64,000 nt of DNA from Fimbriimonas sp. (GCA_031292555.1 JARLGV010000026.1:51463-115462), one strand, 5' to 3'; positions 19,706-29,627 are shown, counted from the stretch's first letter. The notes: generated by a model not told the origin, from the letters alone. Translations and numbers: made by a program.

Positions 19706-20866
19706 ATGAACCTCTACGACAAACCGCGCGGCGTGAAGACACGCTGGATTAGCTTTGAGAACACGACTCTCGCCAGGGGGAAGGCGGGACTGGAGAACAA
19801 GACCGCCAAGGGGCATGCCTTCGACAACATCCGCGCCGGGGAATCCAAAACTCTGTTGGACATCCAGGGCAGCGGCTCCATTCGCCGCATCTGGCTTACG
19901 ATCAACGAGCGGAATCCCGAGATGCTGCGCGGACTTCGTTTGGAGATGTTTTGGGATGGAGCGGAGCGTCCCGCGGTATCGGCGCCTCTCGGCGATTTCT
20001 TCGGCGTGAGCTTGGGACGGCGGGTCGCGTTCGAGTGCGCCCTATTTTCGGATGCCGAGGGGAGAAGCTTCAACTGCTTCATTCCGATGCCGTTTCGCAC
20101 CTCGGCGAGGGTGACGCTGACGAACGACACGGCTGAGCCGCTGCCTCTGCTCTTTTACGATATCGATCTGCTCATCGGAGAGAACCACTCGCCGGACACG
20201 CTCTACTTCCACACCCATTGGCGCCGGGAGAGACCCAATCGGCTCGGCTGGGACTTCGATATTCTCCCGAAGGTGCCCGGCGCCGGCCGGTTCCTTGGAA
20301 GCAATATCGGGGTCATAACGAATCCGGGTTACGAGGGCTCGTGGTTCGGCGAAGGCGAAGTGAAAGGCTGGTTCGGCCACGACGAGTTTCCGACGCTGTG
20401 CGGTACGGGAACCGAAGACTATATCGGCACTGGTTGGGGGCAGGGGAAGTTCATTCAGCGCACACAGGGCTGTCATGTCGCCGACGAGGCGAACGGCCAT
20501 TGGGCGTTCTACCGCTACCATATCGACGATCCGGTCTACTTCGAGGACGGCTGCCGCATCGCGATCCAGACGATCGGCGGGGCAGGGAAGGAGAAGACGA
20601 TCAAGATGATGGAGGCTGGCATGCCGATCATCCCGGTGTCGCTTCATCCGCTGACGGAGCGCGGCTTCATCCCCCTTCTGGACCTCGACCCGCCCCAGGA
20701 CATACGGGAAGCCCATCTCCCCGAGTGCTGGTGCAACTTCTGGCGCGAAGACGATTGGTCGGCAACCGCCTACTTCTACCTCGACACCCCCAACGGCTGC
20801 CTCCCCGACCTAGCCCCAGTAGGAGAGAGGATCGCCGGGCTGGCCACCGAACATGGGACGTCCTGA
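19706..20866 (+). CDS. DUF2961 (GH172) family protein
   Basis: DIQGSGSIRRIWLTI, GTGTEDYIGTGWGQGKFIQRTQGC, FYRYHIDDPVYFEDGCRI. Confidence 0.92.
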   Translation: MNLYDKPRGVKTRWISFENTTLARGKAGLENKTAKGHAFDNIRAGESKTLLDIQGSGSIRRIWLTINERNPEMLRGLRLEMFWDGAERPAVSAPLGDFFGVSLGRRVAFECALFSDAEGRSFNCFIPMPFRTSARVTLTNDTAEPLPLLFYDIDLLIGENHSPDTLYFHTHWRRERPNRLGWDFDILPKVPGAGRFLGSNIGVITNPGYEGSWFGEGEVKGWFGHDEFPTLCGTGTEDYIGTGWGQGKFIQRTQGCHVADEANGHWAFYRYHIDDPVYFEDGCRIAIQTIGGAGKEKTIKMMEAGMPIIPVSLHPLTERGFIPLLDLDPPQDIREAHLPECWCNFWREDDWSATAYFYLDTPNGCLPDLAPVGERIAGLATEHGTS

Positions 20867-20870
20867 CGGG

Positions 20871-20917
20871 TTCTGGATTCTGGATTCTGGATTCTGGGTT
20901 CGGGGTTCGGGGTTCGA
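20871..20917 (+). repeat. short imperfect heptamer tandem repeat (TTCTGGA / TTCGGGG)
   Basis: ttctggattctggattctggattctgggttcggggttcggggttcga. Confidence 0.85.
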
Positions 20918-21002
20918 GTAGTAAACAAGGTATGGGCCGGCTCGCCTGACGCGATCCGGTCCGAACCCACCCCAAACCCGACCCCTGACCCCCGCAAACC
21001 CC

Positions 21003-22472
21003 ATGATTCTCGCTCTTGACCAAGGAACCACTTCTTCTCGCGCGATCGTTTTTGATCGGCGTGGGAATCCGGTGGCGGTCTCCCAAAAGGAGATCACCCA
21101 GTACTACCCGCAGCCGGGTTGGGTCGAGCACGACCCGGAAGAGATCTGGACGACCCAACTGGAAGCGGCCCGGCAGGCGATTCTCATGGCGGGGGCGACG
21201 GGGAGGATCGAGGCGATCGGCATCACCAATCAGCGGGAGACGACCGTTCTTTGGGATCGGGAGACCGGGGTTCCAGTTCACCGAGCGATTGTCTGGCAGG
21301 ACCGCCGAACGGCGGATCTATGCTCCGAACTAAAACGCTCCGGTGTCGAATCGACGATCACGGCCTGCACCGGCCTTCTCATCGACAGCTATTTCACGGC
21401 GACAAAACTGGCCTGGCTGCTGGACAACATCCCCGGCCTGCGGGCTCGAGCGGAGTCTGGGCAACTCGCCTTTGGCACGGTCGATAGCTTCCTGGTTTGG
21501 CGGTTGACCGGCGGAAAGCGGCATGTCACCGACGTCACCAACGCCGGCCGGACCATGCTGTTCGACATCAACCGGCACGTGTGGTCGCCGGACCTACTCA
21601 CGCTCTTCGGGATTCCCCCTCAAGTTCTGCCGGCGGTCGTTGGTTCCAGCGAGGTCGTCGGACTCACCGATGGCGACTACTTCGGCGTTGAGATTCCGAT
21701 CGCCGGCATTGCGGGCGATCAGCAGGCGGCGACATTCGGCCAGGCTTGTTTCCATCCGGGGATGGCGAAAAGCACTTACGGCACTGGCTGCTTCCTACTG
21801 ATGAACACGGGAACTGAAGCCAGGCGTTCTCGAAATCGCCTACTGACGACGCCTGCCGCGTCTCGAAGGGGCAAAGTATATGCGCTGGAGGGGAGCGTTT
21901 TCATCGCCGGAGCAGCGGTCCAATGGCTGCGAGATGAAATGGGACTCATCCGGCATTCGTCGGACGCAGAGGAGGTCGCCACCAGTATAAGCGACACCGC
22001 TGGCGTATATGTGGTCCCTGCCTTCGCTGGACTCGGGGCTCCTTACTGGGACTCCTACGCTCGGGGCGCGATTGTCGGTCTTACTCGCGGTACCGGCCGA
22101 AGGCACATCGTGCGGGCCACGTTGGAGAGTATCGCCTACCAGTGCCGGGATGTCCTCGACGCGATGACGAGCGACCTGGGTGCCCCTTTGCGGGAGATCC
22201 GAGTTGACGGCGGGGCATCGGCCAACAACTTCTTGATGCAGTTTCAGGCGGACATTCTGGGCATTCCGGTCGTGCGACCCAAATGCACCGAGACGACTGC
22301 CCTCGGCGCTGCGATGCTCGCCGGGCTAGCGGTCGGATATTGGGCCGGTGAGGATGAGCTAGAGGCCCAGTGGTCCCTGGATCGCACCTTCGCCCCTGCC
22401 ATCCCAGAGTCGAAGCGATCCGAGCTGTACGAAGGTTGGCGAAACGCAGTCAGCCAAGTTCGCACGAATTGA
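21003..22472 (+). CDS. glpK: glycerol kinase
   Basis: [105 protein letters not shown]. Confidence 0.97.
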   Translation: MILALDQGTTSSRAIVFDRRGNPVAVSQKEITQYYPQPGWVEHDPEEIWTTQLEAARQAILMAGATGRIEAIGITNQRETTVLWDRETGVPVHRAIVWQDRRTADLCSELKRSGVESTITACTGLLIDSYFTATKLAWLLDNIPGLRARAESGQLAFGTVDSFLVWRLTGGKRHVTDVTNAGRTMLFDINRHVWSPDLLTLFGIPPQVLPAVVGSSEVVGLTDGDYFGVEIPIAGIAGDQQAATFGQACFHPGMAKSTYGTGCFLLMNTGTEARRSRNRLLTTPAASRRGKVYALEGSVFIAGAAVQWLRDEMGLIRHSSDAEEVATSISDTAGVYVVPAFAGLGAPYWDSYARGAIVGLTRGTGRRHIVRATLESIAYQCRDVLDAMTSDLGAPLREIRVDGGASANNFLMQFQADILGIPVVRPKCTETTALGAAMLAGLAVGYWAGEDELEAQWSLDRTFAPAIPESKRSELYEGWRNAVSQVRTN

Positions 22473-22506
22473 AGCACATCCAAGCTGGGCTTTCAACGGT
22501 CAGCAC

Positions 22507-23868
22507 CTAGTGACTGCCAACCATTGAATCAGGTCCAAGCGTAGGCGTAATCAGGATGATGGTGTCGGTCTTCGAATCGACAGTCGAGTGTTGCGTAAAG
22601 AACTGGCCGATCAGGGGGAGCGAGCCGAAGAAGGGGATGCGCGTGCGCATGATCGTGTTGTTCTCCTTTACGAGCCCGCCGATTGCGATCGTCTGACCAG
22701 ACTTGACACGGATACTGGTGCTTGCCTTTCGAACGTTCGTCGTAGGGTTGCCGGCGACCGATACAACCGCATCGCTCACCTCCGGCTCCAGGTCGAGGGT
22801 AATCATGCCGTCGTCTCCGATGAATCCGGTGAACTTTAGGACAACGCCTGTATGGATGAGCTGAATCTGGGCGGTTGGGAACGTAATGTTGCCAGACAGG
22901 ATCGAGTAATACGTGTCTTGGCCGATGCTGAGCGACGTCTCTCGTCCTTCGAAAGCGGTGACTCGGGGGTTCGCGCGCAGCTTTGCTTTGTTCTGCTGAA
23001 TGAGCGCCTTTACGGTGGCCACATCCGACGCGGCTGCCGTCGCATAGTTCAGCGTCAGATCGTTCGCCAACGAGAAGTTCTTCCACGACCAACTAAAGCC
23101 GAAATCGTCGTTCTTCGTCGCCGACACCTCGGTGACGAGTAGTTCGACGAGGATCTGACGGGCGGGAGAGTCGATTTGCTTGATGTCGGCAAGAATTCGC
23201 TTCGAGAGTTCAGGGGGCGCCGTGATCGTTATGGCATTCGTCCTGGCGTCAAGGGCAACATAATCCTTGTAGCTTGGGGAGAGGCTCGACATGATTGTCG
23301 CCCCATACTGGTTTTTCGGTCTGTAGACGTGAGCTTCTGCAAACTCATGGAAGAACGGAGCGGACGGGTTGCCCATCGACAACAGGTAGACCCCTTCTTC
23401 CCGCTTCTTCCAGTACCCCCCGATCAGAAGCGCCAGCTTGCGGACGACCTCGTCGACCGGTTCGGATGTGAACTGAATCGACACGGTCTGGGCTTTCACC
23501 GAATCGTCGGGGATGATCGTCACCTTGGAGGCGATCGATACGTCCGTGATGATGTCGCGGATATCGGTCGCCGAATAGGTATTGGTGATTAGTCTGGCTG
23601 GGTCGTCTGTGCTTGCGGGGAGCGATCCACCGTGTCCCAGGTCGGTTTCGGCCAAGCTCGTTTTTTGGCCCACGTTTAGATCCAGTGAGGGGCGGCCGAC
23701 CTTGGCCGCCTTTCTCGCACTTCCAGATTCGGAGGCCAGGCGCGCAACGAAGCAGAAGGAACCGCATCCGGTCCCCCACGCCATAGTCAGCATTGTTCCC
23801 GCCAGGAGTCCGGCGCACAACATACGAAAGTTCCCGACCATTTTGCTTCGACCCGATAAGAACATCAA
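22507..23868 (-). CDS. secretin (type II/III/IV pilus secretin superfamily)
   Basis: STN-like N0 region TYSATDIRDIITDVSIASKVTIIPDDSVKAQTVSIQF, then RQILVELLVTEVSATKNDDFGFSW..., SGQTIAIGGLVKENNTIMRTRIPFFGSLPLIGQFF, DTIILITPTL. Confidence 0.92.
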   Translation of the reverse strand: MMFLSGRSKMVGNFRMLCAGLLAGTMLTMAWGTGCGSFCFVARLASESGSARKAAKVGRPSLDLNVGQKTSLAETDLGHGGSLPASTDDPARLITNTYSATDIRDIITDVSIASKVTIIPDDSVKAQTVSIQFTSEPVDEVVRKLALLIGGYWKKREEGVYLLSMGNPSAPFFHEFAEAHVYRPKNQYGATIMSSLSPSYKDYVALDARTNAITITAPPELSKRILADIKQIDSPARQILVELLVTEVSATKNDDFGFSWSWKNFSLANDLTLNYATAAASDVATVKALIQQNKAKLRANPRVTAFEGRETSLSIGQDTYYSILSGNITFPTAQIQLIHTGVVLKFTGFIGDDGMITLDLEPEVSDAVVSVAGNPTTNVRKASTSIRVKSGQTIAIGGLVKENNTIMRTRIPFFGSLPLIGQFFTQHSTVDSKTDTIILITPTLGPDSMVGSH

Positions 23869-25385
23869 GGGTGTCTCCTCGGCCGTTGCGCTTGCGGTTG
23901 CGGTACCTCAAACGGTGCGTTCAAGCGCGCGAACAGGCTCTCGCCGTACTGATATTGGATCTGGACGGTGTAACTACCCGGTTTGAGGCTGGCCGGAAGT
24001 TGCACGAACCCATCGATTTCGCTTCCCGGTAGAACGCCGCCGTCTCCCGCCGGCGGAATCTGAATCTGGCCAACCAAGTCCAGTCCACGTGCCAAGACGG
24101 AACCCGAAGGTATGGGTCGGAGGGCGAGGGTGCCGGTGTTTCGCACCACATAGTGCATCCCGACCGGAATTCCTCGGTCAAAGTCGAAAGTGGGGCGATC
24201 CAGTTCCAGCCGCGGGGCGCCTCCTTTCAGCGTGGCTCGGATATAGACATCCTCCGGGATGCTGTTCGTCAGATTGGAGGCGTCGACCGACACGCCGTAC
24301 CAAAGATCGCCACGGGCATCTTGGGGTGCGGTGACCTTGACCACGATCGAGGCGATCCGCTTCGATGGAATTGTCAAGCGGTCAGGGTCAAGACGCACTT
24401 GGCTGATGCCGGTTGGCGAGACTTCGAACGCCCCACTTCGCGTTTGGGAAAGGGATCCGCTTCTCAAGCCGAGGACCAGCGATTGGTCCGAAGAGTTGGT
24501 TACGTGAAGAACGACAAATCGCGAAGCGCCCGGGGTGAGCCTAACGCTGACCAGGCCCGGGTCCAGGGTGACCGGTGCGAGTTTGAACGTCTCTCCGGGC
24601 TTGGCCATCACGATCGATTTCTTTGTGACCCGGAGGCTGGCCGCGATGTCAGAGAACCGTCGAATGCCTGCCTCTCCGTGAGATCGAACGCTATAGACGC
24701 CTGGCCCCAAGGCGGGGGCGCTGAACGTAAGGTATCGCTTCGAATGTGGGTACAGGTTCCGATCGCGGTCGGAGAACTGGCCGACTTGGCGCCCTGTCGC
24801 GGAGTTCAGCAAGCGAACATCGGACCCTACAACCGTGAAACCGTCGCCTCGGTTCTCGAAGGGCACTCGAATCACGGGATCATCCGGAGGCCCGTCGACA
24901 AATGGAGTACCAAGGCGGATCTCGGGCTTCTCCTGCCTGCCCACGAGTAGGATGATCGGCACGTCGTAGGCGGTAGCGATGACGTCGTTTCGCGCCGGGC
25001 TCTTTGGCGACACGCTGGCGATGCAGTAATAGCATCCTGACCGGACACTAGGAACATGGAGATTCAGGTCGAAAGTGGCTTCTGAAGACCCACGAAGCTG
25101 CTTCGTAATCTCGGTTTGGCGAAACCAGTGGGAACAATCACGCTCGTTTTTCGCATCCGGCTTCGCGATGTATGTCCAGTCGCTATAAACGACCGAGTGA
25201 AGCTTGACGAGAACGTTCATCGGACTGGCGCCCAGATTGCTTAGGTCGATCGCCAGCGTGTAGTCGTGGCGAGGTTGAACGGCCGTACGAATCATTACGG
25301 GAGAGACAACGATCCCTCCGGGCGCTTGGGCCTTCGAGGTTGCGCTCGCCGACGCGGCAGCTATGAGCAGGATGGTTAGCGTCAT
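23865..25385 (-). CDS. secreted multi-Ig-like, chaperone-like protein
   Basis: 506 aa, signal peptide, GIVVSPVMIRTAVQPRHDYTLAIDLSNLGASPMNVLVKL resembles PapD/DUF916-like N-termini; overlaps the secretin start by 4 bp. Confidence 0.6.
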   Translation of the reverse strand: MTLTILLIAAASASATSKAQAPGGIVVSPVMIRTAVQPRHDYTLAIDLSNLGASPMNVLVKLHSVVYSDWTYIAKPDAKNERDCSHWFRQTEITKQLRGSSEATFDLNLHVPSVRSGCYYCIASVSPKSPARNDVIATAYDVPIILLVGRQEKPEIRLGTPFVDGPPDDPVIRVPFENRGDGFTVVGSDVRLLNSATGRQVGQFSDRDRNLYPHSKRYLTFSAPALGPGVYSVRSHGEAGIRRFSDIAASLRVTKKSIVMAKPGETFKLAPVTLDPGLVSVRLTPGASRFVVLHVTNSSDQSLVLGLRSGSLSQTRSGAFEVSPTGISQVRLDPDRLTIPSKRIASIVVKVTAPQDARGDLWYGVSVDASNLTNSIPEDVYIRATLKGGAPRLELDRPTFDFDRGIPVGMHYVVRNTGTLALRPIPSGSVLARGLDLVGQIQIPPAGDGGVLPGSEIDGFVQLPASLKPGSYTVQIQYQYGESLFARLNAPFEVPQPQAQRPRRHP

Positions 25386-25391
25386 CGCACG

Positions 25392-26033
25392 TTAGTTGAT
25401 GGTGAAGACGAGTTGGCCGTTCTCGTTGTAAGCGACGTCCCCCTCCGTCGCCGATACGATCTCTGCAACCCGAGTGATCAGAAGCGTCATCACGCCACCC
25501 GAATTCGCAACGTCCCTTGCAGTGACGGTCATCACCTTGCCGTTGATTGCGGCATCGACACCGGAGATCTTGTTGCTTATGGCTGAGCCCGGCGAACCCG
25601 AGGTTCCAGAATAGATTTGCATCGTGTAAGCGAGCTTTCCTTGACCTGTTACCGGAGTTGATCCGATCTGAAGGGTCGTGAAGTTCTGAGCTGAAACGGT
25701 GAACGGCTGGCTGGAAGTGATGTCGACATACGAACTATTGGCCGAACTACTGGTCGCTCCTTCGCCTCGAATGTAGAAGACTGCCCCGAAATTGCCGTTA
25801 AGCGAAAAGGTAGTCGCTACTAGTGGCTTTGCCGACACTGGAGGGTGAACGAAGGGTTTAGTATCATCTCGACTGCCCTGATTTGAGGTCGAATTTCGAA
25901 CAAGCGCCCCTTGCTCGACGTCCGCCATGGCGGCTGGCTCGTAGGCAAATACGCTTCGTGCTCTGGGCAGCGAAGGGACTTGGCTCCGAGTTATGCCGAT
26001 GAACAAGGCGATCGCAGGCAACAATGTCATCAT
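25392..26033 (-). CDS. secreted beta-rich protein, paralogue A
   Basis: Shares NGNFGAVFYIRGEG...QPFTVSAQNFTTL...AINGK...NGQLVFTIN pattern with the next two genes. Confidence 0.7.
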   Translation of the reverse strand: MMTLLPAIALFIGITRSQVPSLPRARSVFAYEPAAMADVEQGALVRNSTSNQGSRDDTKPFVHPPVSAKPLVATTFSLNGNFGAVFYIRGEGATSSSANSSYVDITSSQPFTVSAQNFTTLQIGSTPVTGQGKLAYTMQIYSGTSGSPGSAISNKISGVDAAINGKVMTVTARDVANSGGVMTLLITRVAEIVSATEGDVAYNENGQLVFTIN

Positions 26034-26088
26034 CGTCGAGAAAACCGGGTGCTCGCGGATGAATGGGCATCTCCGCGAGCTGAAACCG

Positions 26089-26745
26089 TCAGTTCACTGT
26101 GAGGTTGATCTGGCCCGTTGCAGTGTAGGTCGTCGCTCCCAGCGCCAGTTGGTTGAGGGTCAAGGTTCTCGCGACGCGAAGCGTGATGTTGCCGGTTGTC
26201 GGTAAATTGGACATGGCACATGCCAGCGTCTGTCCATTGATTGCCGTGTCGGTTTGCGTCGTTGTAGTAGCGAACTGAGTTCCGAATGGGTAACTCGATG
26301 CCAAGGAAAGCGTATATGCCACCGAACCGACCGTCGTATCGTTCAACGCTGTAAAGTTCTGTGCGAGGAAAGTGATCGGGCGATTGGTCCTGACCTCGAT
26401 GTCGTTGTTCTGCGCCGTTGATGTTCCTGAACCGGGACCACGAACGTAGAAGTTCCCACTGAAATTACCGTTCACATAGATGTATGTGCGAACGTTGACG
26501 ATCGTTTGAACCTGGAAGTTGGCGCCGGTCGTCGTCGCGCTAGTGATCGCGTTGTTGATGGTTGCCGTATTGGCGGTGACCGCCAAACTCCCAGTGTCGG
26601 CCGGCGTCTGATCGATTTCAAAGGTTGCCAAGCCGTTGGTTGCGGTCGTGCCGTCATAGGTGAACACGCGTGTATTCAGATCGGACTGTGCAAACGAAGC
26701 GGCCGCACATACCAGAAGAGTAAACGTAACAACTAGCTTTTGCAT
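26089..26745 (-). CDS. secreted beta-rich protein, paralogue B
   Basis: Signal peptide; VRTYIYVNGNFSGNFYVRGPGSGTS...NRPITFLAQNFTAL...AINGQ...TYTATGQINLTVN. Confidence 0.75.
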   Translation of the reverse strand: MQKLVVTFTLLVCAAASFAQSDLNTRVFTYDGTTATNGLATFEIDQTPADTGSLAVTANTATINNAITSATTTGANFQVQTIVNVRTYIYVNGNFSGNFYVRGPGSGTSTAQNNDIEVRTNRPITFLAQNFTALNDTTVGSVAYTLSLASSYPFGTQFATTTTQTDTAINGQTLACAMSNLPTTGNITLRVARTLTLNQLALGATTYTATGQINLTVN

Positions 26746-26851
26746 ATTTCTCCTTGAAGTAAGAAAACAAATTACCCGTGTAAATAACGGTCCTCAGGAG
26801 ATTTTACAGGCTCGTCTGACTCTCGTCAAGTCGGATGCTGAAGTTAGGTGC

Positions 26852-27580
26852 CTAATTGACTGTCAAAATCAGCACTCCGTTTGCGTGATACGAGGTATTA
26901 CCTAGAGCCAGTTGATTGAGTTTGAGTTTTCGCTGAATTCTTATTGACATGATCCCAGAGTTGGGTAGCTGCGATAGACTGACCGTGCTGGATTGGCCGT
27001 TGACCGCATCGTCTACGCCCTTAATATTGCCCGAACCGATGGCGCCGCCCCCAGGGAAGCCCGAGTGCAGTCGGATCGTGTAAGCAATGGTTCCGACCGA
27101 AGGGACAACAACGGAGTTGCTTGCGTTCTCGATGGCAGTGAATCCCTCGGCTTCAATTGTCAAGGGACGGTTGGATCGCGTTTCCACCTCGGACTGTTCA
27201 TTCACGTCGGTTGCCGAACCCGGTCCACGAATGTCGAACGTTGAACTGAACGATCCGTTCACATAGACATAGGTTCGTACAAAGAACATCGTGGTCACGT
27301 CGACGGTGGCCCCGGATGCGCTCATCGCTGAAATCCCATTGGAGTTTGCGGAGCCGGAAGACGCCGAACCGGTCGCGACGCCGCCGGTGATCGAAAAGCT
27401 CGTGGAGCCGTTGGTCAGCGTGCTGCCGTCATAGAGGAACACCCGGCCGGACAGGTTCGATTGCCCATAAGAAATCTGTGCAGGAGCAAATAAAAGAGCG
27501 AGGGTCGCCAGCCGGTAGAACCAAAGGCGGCGACATGCGGGGGCGAAGCGAGTGAGGTGCAGCCCGATCGTCAACTCCAC
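26852..27580 (-). CDS. secreted beta-rich protein, paralogue C
   Basis: VRTYVYVNGSFSSTFDIRGPGSATD...NRPLTIEAEGFTAI...AVNGQ...SYHANGVLILTVN. Confidence 0.75.
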   Translation of the reverse strand: MELTIGLHLTRFAPACRRLWFYRLATLALLFAPAQISYGQSNLSGRVFLYDGSTLTNGSTSFSITGGVATGSASSGSANSNGISAMSASGATVDVTTMFFVRTYVYVNGSFSSTFDIRGPGSATDVNEQSEVETRSNRPLTIEAEGFTAIENASNSVVVPSVGTIAYTIRLHSGFPGGGAIGSGNIKGVDDAVNGQSSTVSLSQLPNSGIMSIRIQRKLKLNQLALGNTSYHANGVLILTVN

Positions 27581-27650
27581 GACGCTCTCATCCTACCTCG
27601 GCACCTGTCTGCCGCCGTTGGGCGGGAACCGCTAAACTTAGGACACGACG

Positions 27651-27910
27651 ATGGAATCGGACCTTTGGGATGACAGCAGACTCGTGGATCTGGCGTCGGG
27701 CGATCCCGAAACAAAGGCGGCTGCCGAACCTACTTACATCACTTCGCACAGAAGTTCTACCGAGAAGGATGGAGGACGTTTGGCGAGAAGGCGTACCGCG
27801 AAGCCGTTCTGCAGTGGAGCGACAAACTGTTCTTGCCTCGTATGGCGCAACGGCTGCAGAAGCTTGGGCGAAAGTCGGAAGTATCCAGCCCGGCAAAGCC
27901 TCCAACGTGA
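27651..27910 (+). pseudogene. small gene interrupted by a one-base frameshift
   Basis: MESDLWDDSRLVDLASGDPETKAAAE (frame of 27651) continues in another frame as YLHHFAQKFYREGWRTFGEKAYREAVLQWSDKLFLPRMAQRLQKLGRKSEVSSPAKPPT* ending at 27910. Confidence 0.5.
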
Positions 27911-27987
27911 AGGGCCTTGCGAGTGGCATTCTCGGCGGCAAGAGAGTGTCTCGGAGTTCGTATCGCCGACCTAAGCCTAACAGAGGA

Positions 27988-29478
27988 CTACTTCGGGACC
28001 GGACGAAGCGGTTGTACGATGAAACCGTCTACTCCAAACCACCGGCCTGGCTCGGCTTCCGCCGGCTTGCCGACGCACTTTAGGCGCAGCGTGTGAGGTC
28101 CCGCCTCCAGCGACCCCAATTCGAGGGCGATCTCCTGAAGGGGCGTGAAGTCCGGATTGAAGAACGAGATGCGCTCGCCGTACGCCTTGTCGTCGATGTA
28201 GAACCGGCCCAGCGCGCCGTCCCAACGCTTGGTGACGAGGACCATGACTTGGTACGTTCCAGTCGATGGAACGGTGAAGGGCAGAACGAGTTCGGAACCG
28301 TCTTGGGCGCCCGACCACTCCAACTGCTTGTCGTGATGGAGGCCGTTGATCTTGACGACGGCGGTCTTGCCGGTGGCGGGGGGAGCGATCTTCAGGTCCT
28401 CTGCGTCGACGAAGTGACGGTAGTCGAATGGCATCCGATCGGGACCGGCGGGGATCGGCGGAAACGGTGCGTGCGGCTCAATCTGGTACCAGAATCCGAC
28501 AGACGAGAATTCGTCCGGCCTCTCCACGTCGTTTCGGTCGTCGCCCTTGGGTCCGACGCCGACCCCCATATGCTGGAACTCCACTCTGAGGCCCTTGCGG
28601 AAGCTGATCGGATCGGGAATGTGCCACCGGTAGCAGGTCGATCTAGCGCCCGGGAATCCACCTTCGAAGACGGAGCATCCGGCATAGGGTCCGTTCGTCT
28701 TGCGCAGGGCCCACGCTTCGCCGAAGTAGTCTTCGAATCCAGTGCCTCGCAGGCTTGGAGTCTGCTCTCCATCGACGAAGAAGTAATCGTTGCCCTCGCC
28801 CCACCAACCGTCGGCGGTCGATCGCGTACTGAGCACGGTGCCCACGTAATGGCCGCGACCCTTGATGTCTGCCACAACGTAGTTGCCGGGCCGGCACGGA
28901 AACTCCTGACGATACATCGCATGGAAGTACGGCGTGTCCGCGCTCACCTTGCTGTACTCGCCATCGACCTGATAGTAGAAGCCCCACGTGGCGAGCGATC
29001 CATCATTGGTGACAGTGACGCGCGCCGACTTGCGGAAAGGCATGATCCAACTGCACGATCGGGCCCGCCCCTCCGCGCTGACCCGGACGGGAATCGAGTT
29101 TACGATCTCATCCAGACCATGGCCGACCCCAAAGAAGTCCCCGATCGGACACTGTACGCTCGGGTCCTTCTCGCCGTCCCAATAGATGCGGAGCGTCATC
29201 AACCGCGAATAGCCCGGCTCGGAGGGAAGCACCGTCATCCAGATCCGCCGGATGCTTCCCGAGCCTTTGATGTCGGCCAACGTCAGGGTCTTGCCGGGCA
29301 GGATCGGCACAAAATCCACGTTCGAATGCTTCCAGTCCGCATTTCCGGACGACCACCGAAAGTTCCGGGCATCGCGAAGCTGGGTGAGCTGGTCCAGGCC
29401 CTGCGCGCCTGCATGCTTGGAGATCGAAACGGACAGAACGCCGAGCAGGCAAAGGAGGATTCGAGCGAAGACAGTCAT
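27988..29478 (-). CDS. DUF2961 (GH172) family protein, secreted
   Basis: DIKGSGSIRRIWMTV, CPIGDFFGVGHGLDEIVNS, GTGFEDYFGEAWA, C-terminal carbohydrate-binding-like domain. Confidence 0.92.
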   Translation of the reverse strand: MTVFARILLCLLGVLSVSISKHAGAQGLDQLTQLRDARNFRWSSGNADWKHSNVDFVPILPGKTLTLADIKGSGSIRRIWMTVLPSEPGYSRLMTLRIYWDGEKDPSVQCPIGDFFGVGHGLDEIVNSIPVRVSAEGRARSCSWIMPFRKSARVTVTNDGSLATWGFYYQVDGEYSKVSADTPYFHAMYRQEFPCRPGNYVVADIKGRGHYVGTVLSTRSTADGWWGEGNDYFFVDGEQTPSLRGTGFEDYFGEAWALRKTNGPYAGCSVFEGGFPGARSTCYRWHIPDPISFRKGLRVEFQHMGVGVGPKGDDRNDVERPDEFSSVGFWYQIEPHAPFPPIPAGPDRMPFDYRHFVDAEDLKIAPPATGKTAVVKINGLHHDKQLEWSGAQDGSELVLPFTVPSTGTYQVMVLVTKRWDGALGRFYIDDKAYGERISFFNPDFTPLQEIALELGSLEAGPHTLRLKCVGKPAEAEPGRWFGVDGFIVQPLRPVPK

Positions 29479-29589
29479 GGCCTAGGTGGATTATGGAACG
29501 ACCCGCGACTCACGATCGGAATTCTCACCGATTCGCGATGTTAGGCAGGCGCCTTCGCTTGGCCGCCGGCGACCGCTCAAGTTCCAGGT

Positions 29590-29618
29590 TTGTGCATGAA
29601 CTGGACGTATCCTATAAT
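29590..29618 (+). promoter_or_regulatory. sigma70-type promoter
   Basis: TTGTGC - 17 nt - TATAAT (29613-29618), 9 nt before the ATG at 29628. Confidence 0.55.
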
Positions 29619-29627
29619 ACAGATGAC

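Noticed and set aside
20871-20917. Possible CRISPR-like repeats
   Set aside because: Contiguous 7-bp units without spacers; simple tandem repeat. No CRISPR array or cas gene seen elsewhere
28093-29544. 483-aa ORF opposite DUF2961, and likewise 31323-32780 opposite the GH-D-like gene
   Set aside because: Shadow ORFs in high-GC sequence without recognisable domains
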